Shown piece after piece: positions 25,517 through 34,311 of a DNA stretch of 64,000 nucleotides; the first letter of the stretch is position 1, and each line of letters starts with the position of its first letter. Below the pieces are notes generated by a model. The model made no database searches. It had not been told where the DNA came from and saw nothing but the letters and a program-made list of their open reading frames with translations. The DNA is from Glycomyces sp. NRRL B-16210. GTDB taxonomy: Bacteria; Actinomycetota; Actinomycetes; Mycobacteriales; Micromonosporaceae. The position numbers were made by a program, and so were the translations under genes. The DNA lies in contig NZ_JOGR01000001.1 in the NCBI RefSeq assembly GCF_000719515.1, forward strand, positions 1 through 64,000, read 5' to 3'.

Positions 25517-26269
25517 TTGAATGAACCTGACGACACCCTGACCGATTTCGACGAGTTCGTGACGTTGCGCCGGCGCGACGGCGCGATCCACGTCGAAGTC
25601 TCGGTCCCCGGTTTCCGGCAGCCCCCGGGCGTCATCGCGAGCCTCATCACCGAACTCGCCGCCAGGCTCCCGCGACCCGGAGCCGAGGCCGACGACGCGC
25701 TCGCCGCCGGCATCGACGCGATCGGACAGCTCCACCAGGCCGCCGCCACCGGCGGCTACGAAGCCCTCGCCGCCATGGCCCGCGGCCGCATGGGCCTCGA
25801 CGGCCCCGGCTTCAACCAGGCCGACAATGCCGTCAGCCGCGACCCCGAGTTCGACCGGGCCGTCGCCCTGCGCCTGGACGGGGTCCTCAAGTCCATGCGC
25901 GAGGCCGCCGCCCCCCGCTCGCGCCCCGATCCGGAGGTCCTCGCCGCCGAGGTCGCCAGCGACACTGGCGACCTCGCAGTAACCTCCAGCACCGAACGCG
26001 TCATCGCCGCCGTCAGGATCGAGCCCCGCGCCCGCACCAGGGGCGTCGAGGGCCTCGGGGCGGCCCTCACCGACCTCGTCGCCCGCGCTCGCGCCGAACT
26101 GCGCAGGCGCTCCGAGGCCGAAGTGCGGGAACGGCTTCCCGAAGGGGTCGCCGAAGCGGTGGACGCCGCCCCGGCCGTCGCCGAGCGCGCCGCCGGGGAG
26201 AGCGCCGACGTCATCGACATCGCGACCCGGTTCGGTGAGGACTTCAAGCGAAAGGCAGGCAGGGAATGA
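25517..26269 (+). CDS. Second tandem YbaB-like protein
   Basis: A 250-residue protein with two weak YbaB-like strands-plus-helix units (GAIHVEVSVPGF with the helix up to about 50, and RVIAAVRIEPRARTRGVEG near 160 with the helix to 195) joined by an Ala-rich helical part. The C-terminal 50 residues are acidic and helical. The similarity to YbaB is weaker than in its neighbour and rests on pattern. The TTG start at 25517 is preferred because it restores the frame after a GAAGTGAG site. It overlaps the next gene by ATGA, tying it to the EspC-like and WXG-like genes. Confidence 0.5.
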   Translation: MNEPDDTLTDFDEFVTLRRRDGAIHVEVSVPGFRQPPGVIASLITELAARLPRPGAEADDALAAGIDAIGQLHQAAATGGYEALAAMARGRMGLDGPGFNQADNAVSRDPEFDRAVALRLDGVLKSMREAAAPRSRPDPEVLAAEVASDTGDLAVTSSTERVIAAVRIEPRARTRGVEGLGAALTDLVARARAELRRRSEAEVRERLPEGVAEAVDAAPAVAERAAGESADVIDIATRFGEDFKRKAGRE

Positions 26270-26580
26270 GCAGAGTCTTCGACGCCGAGTTCGTGCGCGG
26301 ACTGAGCGCGGACATCGACGCCAACGTCGTGCCGATCCTGGAGTCCACCAACGAGGTCCTGCCCGAGCTCGGAGCGATCGACCGCAGCCTGTACACGGTC
26401 GTCACCGTCTCCATGGCCGCCGCCTACACGATGGCGAACGCGACCGTGGCCGAGTCGATGGAGGGCGCCGCGCAGTGCTTCCGCGAACTCCGCGAGGCCC
26501 TCGACGGGTGCGCGGACGACATGGAGGCCGCCGACGAGGCCTGCGCGAGCGCGTTCGGTTCGAGCGAGAGCGGGGGCTAG
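26266..26580 (+). CDS. EspC/WXG100-like small helical protein
   Basis: A 104-residue helical protein with a pattern similar to the EspC family (type VII secretion target): an N-terminal amphipathic helix, a hydrophobic centre (YTVVTVSMAAAYTMANATVA) and a C-terminal acidic helix with two Cys. It overlaps the YbaB-like gene upstream by ATGA and lies three bases before the large WXG protein, its probable partner. Confidence 0.6.
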   Translation: MSRVFDAEFVRGLSADIDANVVPILESTNEVLPELGAIDRSLYTVVTVSMAAAYTMANATVAESMEGAAQCFRELREALDGCADDMEAADEACASAFGSSESGG

Positions 26581-26583
26581 CGG

Positions 26584-27546
26584 ATGACAGCCGGAGAATC
26601 GCTCTTCGAGACCGGCAGCTCGATGTCGCCGTACTTCAACGGCGTCATCAAGAGCTGCGCCACCGGGATCATGCCGCCCGCGGTCGTGCTCGGGCCGGCG
26701 GTGCAGGCGCTGGCGACCAGCATCTACATGAACCAGTGCAACCCGGGCGACCTGATGAAGGCCGCGGGGGCGTGGATGACGCTCGCCGAGCGCAACTGGG
26801 ACGCCGCCGAGGCGCTCCAGGCCGAGGTCGAGACGGTGAACGAGACGAACTGGAACGGCGACGACGCCGAGGCGTTCAAGGCCAAGGCCGGGGACTTCCA
26901 GGCCCAGTTGCAGGAGCTGGCGCTCAACGCGTGCCTGCTCGCCGCCGAGCTCATCGTCCTCGCCGTCACGCTCGCCGCCTACTGGGTGTTCCTGCTGACC
27001 TGCACGATCGCGATGGACGCGTATCTGGTGGCGTACCTGTCGGCGATGGCGACCGGGGTCGGCGCGCCCGCCGCCGCGGGGATCCAGGCGAGCGCCAACG
27101 CGACGGCGTCGGCGATGGCGGGGTACGCCAAGACCACCGAGGGGGTCATCTCGACGATCTCCCACACCTGCGCGGCCCTGTGCGGGGCGTTCACGGTGTT
27201 CACGTTCGCGTTCCAGAAGTCGAAGGGCAATCCGGCGAATCCACTGGAGATCGCCGGGGCGGGGATCGTGAACATGCTCGAGGGCCTGACCACCTACTAC
27301 GCGCGGAAGTTCACGATGACTCCGGCCGGGCGCCACCATCAGACGGCGTGGTGGCAGCACGGGGTCCAGGCGGCGACCAACGTCTTCCCGACCTACCAGG
27401 GCGGGGACTTCTTCGACGCCGACAACTGGAACGGCGGGTACGACGGCGGCGGGGCGGGCCTGGGCGCGGCCGACGGGGTCGCCAACGGGATCGAGCAGTA
27501 CCTGCCGGAGGGATTGACGAACCCCGATGAGGTGCGGTGGACGTGA
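26584..27546 (+). CDS. Large WXG-domain protein with membrane segments
   Basis: A 320-residue candidate T7SS substrate. Residues 55-115 resemble a WXG100 hairpin with NWNGDDAEAF at the turn. Two or more hydrophobic stretches follow (about 120-165 and 195-215), which may insert in a membrane, then a Gly/Asp/Trp-rich tail without known enzymatic motifs. Related layouts recur at 33232, 45671 and 60470. It is translated right after the EspC-like gene, three bases apart. Confidence 0.6.
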   Translation: MTAGESLFETGSSMSPYFNGVIKSCATGIMPPAVVLGPAVQALATSIYMNQCNPGDLMKAAGAWMTLAERNWDAAEALQAEVETVNETNWNGDDAEAFKAKAGDFQAQLQELALNACLLAAELIVLAVTLAAYWVFLLTCTIAMDAYLVAYLSAMATGVGAPAAAGIQASANATASAMAGYAKTTEGVISTISHTCAALCGAFTVFTFAFQKSKGNPANPLEIAGAGIVNMLEGLTTYYARKFTMTPAGRHHQTAWWQHGVQAATNVFPTYQGGDFFDADNWNGGYDGGGAGLGAADGVANGIEQYLPEGLTNPDEVRWT

Positions 27547-27652
27547 GCGTGTGCCGCCTGCTGGGAGCGGGGCTTTCGGCGGTTCCGCCGATGGCGTTCG
27601 GTTGCTACCGTGAAGGGGACCGGCGGCCCTCTCCCTCGCGAGGTGAGTTTCG

Positions 27653-29215
27653 ATGAGCGACAATACGTCCGAGTACCAGGGGCTCGATCCCGCGGCGCCG
27701 GCCGCGGGGGCGCCTGTGTTCGGCGATGTGGACGCGGCTCGGTCGGTGGCGCCCGTCGCGCCCGACGGCGCCGAGTCGCTGCCGGACACGATCGTGACGC
27801 TGCCGGACGCCCAGATCCCGGTCGTGCGGCCGGGCTGCTCGAATCCCGAGTGCGCCAACCCGACCGTGCATCCGGCCGAGACCGGCTGGCAGCAGCTCGC
27901 CTCCGCGGTTCCCGTCGAGCGGCAGCTGTACCGGTTGCGGCCCAAGGAGGCCGGGATGTCGTTCCCGACCGAGGCCGATTTCCGCACGGCGATCGCGGCG
28001 GTGCGGCCCGAGTACGCCGACGCGCACTCGATCGAGCGGCTGCGGGGGGCGTGGACCGAGCAGGTGGCCGGGCGGCTCGCCGACTGGTCGGAGCGGATCA
28101 AGTCGCACCTGACCGACCTGTCCGAGGGCTGGGCGGGCACCGACTTCGAGTCGTTCGAGACCGCGTGCACGCAGACGCGCGAGATGGTCGACGACCTCAT
28201 CGACGACATCGACGGGACCGTCGCCAACCTCCAGTCCACTGAGGACTCGCTGTACGCGATCCAGGGTGGGGACTCCGGCGAGATCCCCTACCCCGCGCCG
28301 CAGTTCTGGATCGACGGCGACTGGCACAGCTGGGTGTCGGTGCACGTCAGGCCCGCCTGGTGGTACGGGGACTGCATCGAGCACACCTGCCAGGACGCCG
28401 AGCACGTGCTCGCCCTCGCCGGGGCCGAACCCGAGGTGGCCACCGAGATCATCGACTACATCGACGAGCGCATCCTGCATTTCGTCGACTACTACTCGAG
28501 CCCCGTCAACATCGAGGCCGAAGGGCTCGACCCCCGCGGCATCACCGTCGAGGAGGCCAAGTCGCTGGCCGTCGCGGACGCCATGGAGCACTACGGGAGC
28601 ACCGTCGCGCAGAACTGGAACTCCTACGACGAGCGCCAGTCCGCGATCAACGAGGACATCGAGCAGCGCAGCGCCGACACCGACGACGAGGAGCGCTCGG
28701 TGCGCACGGTGCGCAGCGACAAGGACTACCCGGCCATCGCCGATCCGGCCTATATGGACTTGGAACCTCCGGCGATGGACCAGCCCACCGGGACCGGCTC
28801 GCCGCAGGCGAGCGAGGACCCGTCGCTGGAACCGCCCGCGGGCGAAGCGCCCCCCGCCGACGAGCCCGCCGATTCGTCCGAAGAGGACGAAGGACCCAGG
28901 GGCGGCCTCGCCAGCGGCACCGGCGGTCCGGGCGGCGCGGGACTGCCCGGCGGCATCAGCGGAGCGACGCCCGCGCCCACTGCCGGCTCGGTCGCGACGA
29001 TCCCCGGCGCGGCGATGACGGCGACGGCGGGCGTGCCCGGCGGCGGCGCGGGCGCGGCGGGCTCGCGGGGGGCCTCCTCGGCGATGATGGGCGGCGGCGC
29101 CGGGGCCGGGCGCGGCCCGGGAGGCGACCAGCAGGACCGCGAACCCGACGTCGACCTCCTCGAAGACGAGAACATGTGGGGCTTCATCAACGAGGACGAC
29201 GACCCCTACGCCTAA
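27653..29215 (+). CDS. EspB-like secreted protein with acidic DPYA tail
   Basis: A 520-residue protein. After a Pro/Ala-rich leader it has a helical core (about 60-340) that includes a WXG-type turn, EGWAGTDFESF, near 162, and a segment IPYPAPQFWI near 213. The part from 360 is disordered, rich in Pro, Gly, Glu and Ala, and ends in WGFINEDDDPYA. The same core landmarks and tail occur in the protein at 31453, so they are paralogs. EspB-type T7SS substrates share this layout of helical head and Gly/Pro tail. GAGGTGAG lies five bases before the ATG. The tail may act as a secretion or maturation signal. Confidence 0.65.
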   Translation: MSDNTSEYQGLDPAAPAAGAPVFGDVDAARSVAPVAPDGAESLPDTIVTLPDAQIPVVRPGCSNPECANPTVHPAETGWQQLASAVPVERQLYRLRPKEAGMSFPTEADFRTAIAAVRPEYADAHSIERLRGAWTEQVAGRLADWSERIKSHLTDLSEGWAGTDFESFETACTQTREMVDDLIDDIDGTVANLQSTEDSLYAIQGGDSGEIPYPAPQFWIDGDWHSWVSVHVRPAWWYGDCIEHTCQDAEHVLALAGAEPEVATEIIDYIDERILHFVDYYSSPVNIEAEGLDPRGITVEEAKSLAVADAMEHYGSTVAQNWNSYDERQSAINEDIEQRSADTDDEERSVRTVRSDKDYPAIADPAYMDLEPPAMDQPTGTGSPQASEDPSLEPPAGEAPPADEPADSSEEDEGPRGGLASGTGGPGGAGLPGGISGATPAPTAGSVATIPGAAMTATAGVPGGGAGAAGSRGASSAMMGGGAGAGRGPGGDQQDREPDVDLLEDENMWGFINEDDDPYA

Positions 29216-29230
29216 GACAAGGAGCTCCGC

Positions 29231-29569
29231 ATGTCCACGCGCACTTTCGATCCGGCCGCGCTCGAACGCTACCGGCAGTTCCTGGGCGAACTGCTCGACG
29301 AGCTGGAGAACGAGATCATCCCGTCCCTGCGCGACGGCGACCTGAAGAAGGCCCCGGCCTTCGGCACCGCGCCGGGGGCCGCCGCGCACGCCGCCGTCGA
29401 ATACGCCGACTTCCACGCCACCACCTGGCGCAACCTCCAGTACCTGAGAGGCACCCTCTACGGCTTGATCGCCGGACTCCAATCGGCGATCGAGAACGGC
29501 GGCGTCGTCGATCAACAAGTGGCAACCGAAATGCTCCGCCTCGCAGGCAACGAAGACCGCTACGCCTGA
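29231..29569 (+). CDS. Small WXG100/EspC-like helical protein
   Basis: A 112-residue helical protein (FDPAALERYRQFLGELLDEL) with the pattern seen again at 30322: an initial helix, a GTAPGAAA or GLLDSSEAA turn, then TTWRNLQYLRG or QTWDNLQDLRK. It follows the EspB-like gene by 15 bases with AAGGAG before its ATG and probably forms a complex with it. Confidence 0.65.
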   Translation: MSTRTFDPAALERYRQFLGELLDELENEIIPSLRDGDLKKAPAFGTAPGAAAHAAVEYADFHATTWRNLQYLRGTLYGLIAGLQSAIENGGVVDQQVATEMLRLAGNEDRYA

Positions 29570-29658
29570 AAAACAGCACCTCCTGCGCCGACTCGTGCCG
29601 ATTGCGCTTGCCGACCAGCGACTAGGACTCGCGCTGCACGCCGCGCAGCGCCCAAGCG

Positions 29659-29769
29659 ATGTCGGCCGCTCTCGTCGAATCGTGGAACGCCGCCGTCCTC
29701 AACCGCGATGAAACCGCAGTCGAGGTCAATCGGGTGATCGCCCGCATCACCGGCGAGGAAGGCCTATGA
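29659..29769 (+). pseudogene. Remnant of the first YbaB-like unit of a tandem protein
   Basis: A 36-codon frame with coding-like base use that ends ATGA-overlapped with the next gene. Its AALVESWNAAV and following helix correspond to the LADAIRLAWNEAE helix of the double YbaB protein at 24755. A TAG at 29623-29625 interrupts the frame upstream and the strands of the unit are missing. It looks like a decayed 5' half of a paralog. Confidence 0.35.
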
Positions 29770-30071
29770 CCGGGATCGACCGGATGATCCGGGACTCGAT
29801 GGACCAGGTCGAGCAGATCCAGACGGCCTTCGCCGCCGAACGCGGCCGAGTGTTCGAGCGCGTCTCGGAGTCGGGCCTGTGCAGGGTGTCCGTCGGACTC
29901 GACGGCAATCTTTGCGGCGTGGTGTTCTTCCGCAACGACGTCTTCGGCATCGAGGAGACCTCGATGGTGGCGGCGGAGGTCCTGACGGCGATCAAGGCCG
30001 CCAGGGCCGACGCGGCCGTCGAAGCCGCTCGGATCGTCGACCGGTTCGTGCCGTCGAGCGCTCGCGAATGA
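29766..30071 (+). CDS. YbaB/EbfC-like protein
   Basis: A 101-residue protein equal to the second unit of the tandem protein at 24755: GLCRVSVGLDGNLCGVVFF lines up with its GLCKVAVNLRGALTEVVCL, and the final Ala-rich helix also matches. A strong GAGGAAGG site precedes the ATG, so it is still expressed even though the first half seems broken. Whether it binds DNA is unknown. Confidence 0.6.
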   Translation: MTGIDRMIRDSMDQVEQIQTAFAAERGRVFERVSESGLCRVSVGLDGNLCGVVFFRNDVFGIEETSMVAAEVLTAIKAARADAAVEAARIVDRFVPSSARE

Positions 30072-30321
30072 GACGGAACCCTCGGCGACAGAACATGCGG
30101 TGACCAGAGCGCTCGGATCCGGGACACGACGGTCTGCAACGGCAGCATCGGTCGTCCTCCACCGGGCGGTCTCACCGCGAACGGCGGAGTCCCTGCGCTG
30201 CAATCGTCGGCCTGCCGAGCTGGGATTTCATGCCAGTTCGCCTGAACTGTGCAGGTTGCGAGCCCCTGCTAACCTGAATCGAGACCTAGCACCCGATCTC
30301 CCCGGCCGTCGGAGGACCCCC

Positions 30322-30648
30322 ATGGCGAAGCGTGTACTCGATCCTGAAGCCCTGCGCAAGTACCGCAACATCACCCAGGCGCAGCTCGATTTCGTCGAGG
30401 ATGTGCTGATCCCGAAACTGAGGACCGGTGAGGTGCTCGGAAACGAGCCGGGGTTCGGTCTCCTGGACAGCTCGGAGGCCGCGCGGGAGTCCTACAAGGT
30501 CTACCACAAGCAAACCTGGGACAACCTCCAGGATTTGCGGAAGAACTTGACGGGGATCATCAAGACCCTGAACGACTCGGCCGACCTTTCAGAGGAAGCC
30601 GAGGAGATCAACGTCGACGAGACCTCCTCGTACGAGAACGACCTCTGA
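30322..30648 (+). CDS. Small WXG100/EspC-like helical protein
   Basis: A 108-residue paralog of the 29231 product (LDPEALRKYRNITQAQLDFV, then QTWDNLQDLRKNL). The frame is open upstream, but the ATG at 30322 has GGAGG six bases before it. It lies upstream of the lipoprotein and second EspB-like genes and may be their helical partner. Confidence 0.65.
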   Translation: MAKRVLDPEALRKYRNITQAQLDFVEDVLIPKLRTGEVLGNEPGFGLLDSSEAARESYKVYHKQTWDNLQDLRKNLTGIIKTLNDSADLSEEAEEINVDETSSYENDL

Positions 30649-30739
30649 TCGCTGGCGGTCGGCGATCTCGTGCGATCGGCAACCGGGTCGATCCGAACCG
30701 AGGCACTCACAACCCTTACTTGAAGGAGATTGCAGCAGC

Positions 30740-31456
30740 ATGACTCGCGGCATTCTGAAAGCGATGGCCGGAGCGGGCGCGACCGTCCTGCTGTTGTCCG
30801 CATGCTCGGGCGATGGCAGCGAAAGCAACGGCACCGACGGTGATTCCGGTGGCGGCGACCCGGTGGCCTCCGAGATGCGGTCCTGGGAGCCTTGCCAGAT
30901 CCTCGGGGACCTTCAGCCGATCGTGGATTTCATGGGCATCAAGGAGTTCACCGCCACCGTCTCGGGCACCGACGCACCCGACAGCGCCGGCTGGGGTGAA
31001 TCGACATTGGACCCCGAGGCACTCGTGTGCGGGGCCGGGATCGACCTGGGTCCGATCGACAACATGCCGGCCAACGGCACCCTCAGCGTGAAGATCGTGC
31101 CGTTGGAGGACGAGGCCCAAGCCGAGGAGTCGTACGGCCTGCGAGTCGCCGCGAGCGAAGGCCAGGGCGATGTGGAAACCGCGCGGATCGACATCGGCGA
31201 CCCCTGGGACGAGGGTGTGCTCATCAGCTCCGCGAAGGAGTCGGGGGCGACCGATTACCTCAATGTCGTCGCGCGCGACGGCCAATGGGTGCTCCACATC
31301 GATCTGGACTACACGGGTGACTACAACGCGCTCCAGGGCAACGAACCCGACTACCAATTCACCAAGGAAGAGCTTCAGCAGTGGCTGATCGACACCTATC
31401 TTCCTGAGGTCAACGCAACCGTCAATGACAACGCCTCGGAAGGAGCAGCGTCATGA
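30740..31456 (+). CDS. Lipoprotein
   Basis: A 238-residue lipoprotein with a basic start, a hydrophobic stretch and the lipobox LLSAC, giving a lipidated Cys at residue 22. An acidic Gly/Asp/Ser linker follows, then an external domain with Cys at WEPCQIL and VCGAG likely bridged, as in DUF3558-type proteins. No function is known. It overlaps the EspB-like gene by ATGA, so the two are coupled. Confidence 0.75.
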   Translation: MTRGILKAMAGAGATVLLLSACSGDGSESNGTDGDSGGGDPVASEMRSWEPCQILGDLQPIVDFMGIKEFTATVSGTDAPDSAGWGESTLDPEALVCGAGIDLGPIDNMPANGTLSVKIVPLEDEAQAEESYGLRVAASEGQGDVETARIDIGDPWDEGVLISSAKESGATDYLNVVARDGQWVLHIDLDYTGDYNALQGNEPDYQFTKEELQQWLIDTYLPEVNATVNDNASEGAAS

Positions 31457-33156
31457 CCGACGAGGAATTCAAAGCAGAGGAGTACGCGAACGCGGAGATG
31501 ACCGAATCGGTCACGACGCCGCTCGAGCGCGACGCCAACTCCGAATTCCTGACCTGGATCGCCTGCAAGGACGGGGACTGCACGAACACGGAGAACCCGG
31601 CCGAAGAGGCCTGGGTGAAACTGATGTCGGCGATCCCGGTCGAGGACCAGGTCTCGAACCTGACCTGCGCCTCCACCGGGTTCCCGAATCCCTCCCCGGC
31701 GGAGATCCAGTCGCTGGTCACCAAGATTCGCCCCACCGACCCGGATCGGTTCGCGATCAGGGCCATCGAGGACGAATGGAAGATCTTCAAGCAGGACTTC
31801 GCCGACAATGCGGAGACCGGCGTCGCCGGAAACCTGAAGGCGGGACTCACCGATCTGATCGAAGGCTGGCAGGGCGAGGACTTCGACGCGTTCTCCGACC
31901 AGCTCGACATCGTGCTCGCCAACTGCGAGAAGATCGCCGCGGACATCGGCGACCTCGGGGGTGGGATCGTCCAGTTGCTCGACCAGAAGTGGCGAGAGAT
32001 CTACGCGCTCCAGGGCGGTGCGAGCGGTGCGCTGCCGTATCCGGCGCCGCTCTACTGGATCAAGGACAAGGGCGGCCTGTTCTCGAACCCGAACATCCAC
32101 GTCCGCGTCCCGTTCGCGCCTGAAGGCTGCGAAGTCGCCGAGGGCTGCATGTTCGGCGACGGCGCCGACAACAAGGCCCTCGAACTCGGCGGCTTCGACC
32201 AGGGCATCGTCGACGAGGCCCAGCAGTACGTGCAGGCGCAGACCGACTACTACATGGCCGAAGGCGCGCAGTACGAGCCGCCGACGACCCTGGAGCAGGC
32301 CCAGCGGTGGGCCGCGGCCGATGCGGACCGCGAGCTCCAGAACACCGCCGACGTGAACTCGGACAACTTCGAAGAGCGCGCCAAGATCGCCAACGAGGAC
32401 GTCGTCAACCGCTGGCAGAACGCGGAGACGGCAGCGGGAGGCTTCACGCCGCAGGCGACGCCGGCCGATCCGAGCACGTTCGGCGACTCGGCCGGAGACC
32501 TCAGCGACTCTGCATACAGCCCGCCTGGCGGCGGTGGTGGAGGCGGAGGCGGCGGCGGTCTGGGCCCCGGCGAGCTGCCCAAGGGCTCGGGACCCAGCGG
32601 GCTCGAACCGATCAGCACGCCGACCCCCAGCGGCGGCGGTGGCGGCGGACTCGGCGGTGGAGGCATCGGCGGCGGCGGTTACACCCCGGGCGGCCTGGAC
32701 ACCGGCGATCTCGATGACAATCCTTGGGGCGGTGGGGGTTACGACCCCGACAATCCCTCGGGTGGTCTGGCTTCCGGGGGGCTTCCTGGTGGTGGTCCTG
32801 GTGGTGGCTTCGGCGGGGGGCCTGGTGGGCTTCCCGGTGGCGGTGCCGGCGGCGGCGGGCTCGGTCCCGGTGGCGGCGGGCTCGGCGCCGGCGGTGCCAT
32901 GGGCGGCATGATGGGCGGCGCCGGCGGCGGCCGCGGCATGGGCCCCGGCGGTGCGGGCGGCGGTCGCGGTGGCGGCATGGGCAAAGGCATGGGCGCCGGT
33001 GGCGGCCGTGGCGGCGGCATGGGCGGCATGATGGGCGGCGCCGGCGGCCGCGGCATGGGCGGCCAAGGCGAAGGCGAGCAGGAAGCCAACACCTGGCTCA
33101 CCGAAGACGACGACGTGTGGGGCATCGGCAACGAAGAGGAAGACCCCTACGCCTAA
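31453..33156 (+). CDS. EspB-like secreted protein with Gly/Met-rich tail
   Basis: A 567-residue paralog of the 27653 product: both have a Cys-x-Cys-containing start followed by NPAE and PVE-Q, a WXG turn (EGWQGEDFDAF near 137-147) and LPYPAPLYWI near 197. After residue 350 it is almost only Gly with Pro, then Gly/Met/Arg with MGGMMGGAGG repeats, ending in WGIGNEEEDPYA. The Gly run uses many GGT codons, unlike the C-ending codons of its core, which suggests repeat expansion. A hairpin terminator follows. It probably belongs to the T7SS substrates. Confidence 0.65.
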   Translation: MTDEEFKAEEYANAEMTESVTTPLERDANSEFLTWIACKDGDCTNTENPAEEAWVKLMSAIPVEDQVSNLTCASTGFPNPSPAEIQSLVTKIRPTDPDRFAIRAIEDEWKIFKQDFADNAETGVAGNLKAGLTDLIEGWQGEDFDAFSDQLDIVLANCEKIAADIGDLGGGIVQLLDQKWREIYALQGGASGALPYPAPLYWIKDKGGLFSNPNIHVRVPFAPEGCEVAEGCMFGDGADNKALELGGFDQGIVDEAQQYVQAQTDYYMAEGAQYEPPTTLEQAQRWAAADADRELQNTADVNSDNFEERAKIANEDVVNRWQNAETAAGGFTPQATPADPSTFGDSAGDLSDSAYSPPGGGGGGGGGGGLGPGELPKGSGPSGLEPISTPTPSGGGGGGLGGGGIGGGGYTPGGLDTGDLDDNPWGGGGYDPDNPSGGLASGGLPGGGPGGGFGGGPGGLPGGGAGGGGLGPGGGGLGAGGAMGGMMGGAGGGRGMGPGGAGGGRGGGMGKGMGAGGGRGGGMGGMMGGAGGRGMGGQGEGEQEANTWLTEDDDVWGIGNEEEDPYA

Positions 33157-33163
33157 GCGACAC

Positions 33164-33201
33164 GACGGGAGCGGCATCGAATCCTCGATGCCGCTCCCGT
33201 C
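33164..33201. terminator. Bidirectional hairpin terminator
   Basis: Perfect 17-base arms (33164-33180, 33185-33201) with loop ATCC, followed on the plus strand by ATTT. It lies between convergent genes ending at 33156 and 33232. Confidence 0.85.
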
Positions 33202-33231
33202 ATTTCTCGGGCCGGAAAGAACCGGCCCCGG

Positions 33232-34311
33232 CTATCTGGTCGCCTGCTCCACCACGCCCGCACCCGCGACGATCATCGTCTTGTTCTTCTTGAGGAACTC
33301 CAGCACCGGCTTGATCTTCTCCAGGATCTCCCAGATCTTGGCGAGCACCCGCGCGGCCTTGCCGAAGATGTCCGTGGCCTGGCGGATCCGGTTGAACGCC
33401 TTCATCAGCATCGATGCCACCTTGTACACGGCGTCGGCGATCGCGGTGGCCACCGTCGCGCCGAAGGTCGCGATGCCCGCGGCGACCTGCGGCAGCAACC
33501 GGGTCAGCGCCCACGACACGCCCTTGGCGAGCAGGTCCACGATGTCCTGGCGCAAGGCCTTGGCGACCTCCGCCATGCAGGTCAGCAGGGCCTCCATGCC
33601 GACCGCCATGTACCCGAGCCCGTCGATCACCTGAGCGGCCTCGGTGACCCTCGTGCGCGCCGCGTCCCCGTCCGCGCCCTGCCAGTCGGCCAGGCCCGCG
33701 TCGCCGACTGCGATGACGTACTCCGACACCTGCGGCGCGCCCTTGGCGACGGTGTCCCACATGCTCGCCGAGGTCTTCATGCGGCTCTCGTTGCCCGAGA
33801 CGATGCCGACGAGGTCCTCAAGCGGCTGGAACACCTGGATGAGGAAGTCGATCAGGCTGCCCGCCAGCCATTCGACGGGGTTGAACTTCGGGTCGGTGAT
33901 GTTCTCGACGAAGCTCCAGAACTCCTCCGCCGCCCCCTGCACGCTGGTGATGTCCCCGGCCAGGCCGGTCACCAGGTTCGCGTACCCGTCCCAGTCGGTG
34001 AGGCTGTCGATCTTCCCGATGTTGATCGCGGTGTTCTGCACCAGGATCGCCGGGGAGGCGACGCTCTTGAACAGGTTCATGCCGTTGGTCGGGCCGTTCT
34101 TCGTCCCGTCCGGGTTGTCGGGGTTGCGGTACCCGTCGACCGCCTGATGGTAGAGCCCGCCCGAGTTGTTCCCCGAGTTCGACGACGGGGCGCCCTGGCC
34201 GGTCACGGCCCGCCACGCGTCCATCCCGCTGGCGCCGACGTCGCCGTCCAGCAGGGTCGGCTTCTGCTGCGGTGCGCTCTCGTCCCACGTGGGCTCTTGG
34301 ACGTCCGTCAT
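33232..34311 (-). CDS. WXG-domain protein with C-terminal helices
   Basis: A 359-residue helical protein. The middle contains a WXG-type turn, DWQGADGDAAR, near 210, with long helices on both sides; the last 130 residues have amphipathic, partly hydrophobic helices ending in KKNKTMIVAGAG. It resembles the products at 45671 (also with PLEDLV or PLNDLLEMVSG) and is probably a T7SS substrate of unknown action. The stop of the gene upstream overlaps its ATG. Confidence 0.6.
   Translation of the reverse strand: MTDVQEPTWDESAPQQKPTLLDGDVGASGMDAWRAVTGQGAPSSNSGNNSGGLYHQAVDGYRNPDNPDGTKNGPTNGMNLFKSVASPAILVQNTAINIGKIDSLTDWDGYANLVTGLAGDITSVQGAAEEFWSFVENITDPKFNPVEWLAGSLIDFLIQVFQPLEDLVGIVSGNESRMKTSASMWDTVAKGAPQVSEYVIAVGDAGLADWQGADGDAARTRVTEAAQVIDGLGYMAVGMEALLTCMAEVAKALRQDIVDLLAKGVSWALTRLLPQVAAGIATFGATVATAIADAVYKVASMLMKAFNRIRQATDIFGKAARVLAKIWEILEKIKPVLEFLKKNKTMIVAGAGVVEQATR

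Noticed and set aside
30100..30321. N-terminal extension of the 30322 helical protein by 74 residues
   Set aside because: The extension has poor codon bias; GGAGG is located just before the ATG at 30322, and the paralog at 29231 begins at the equivalent residue.
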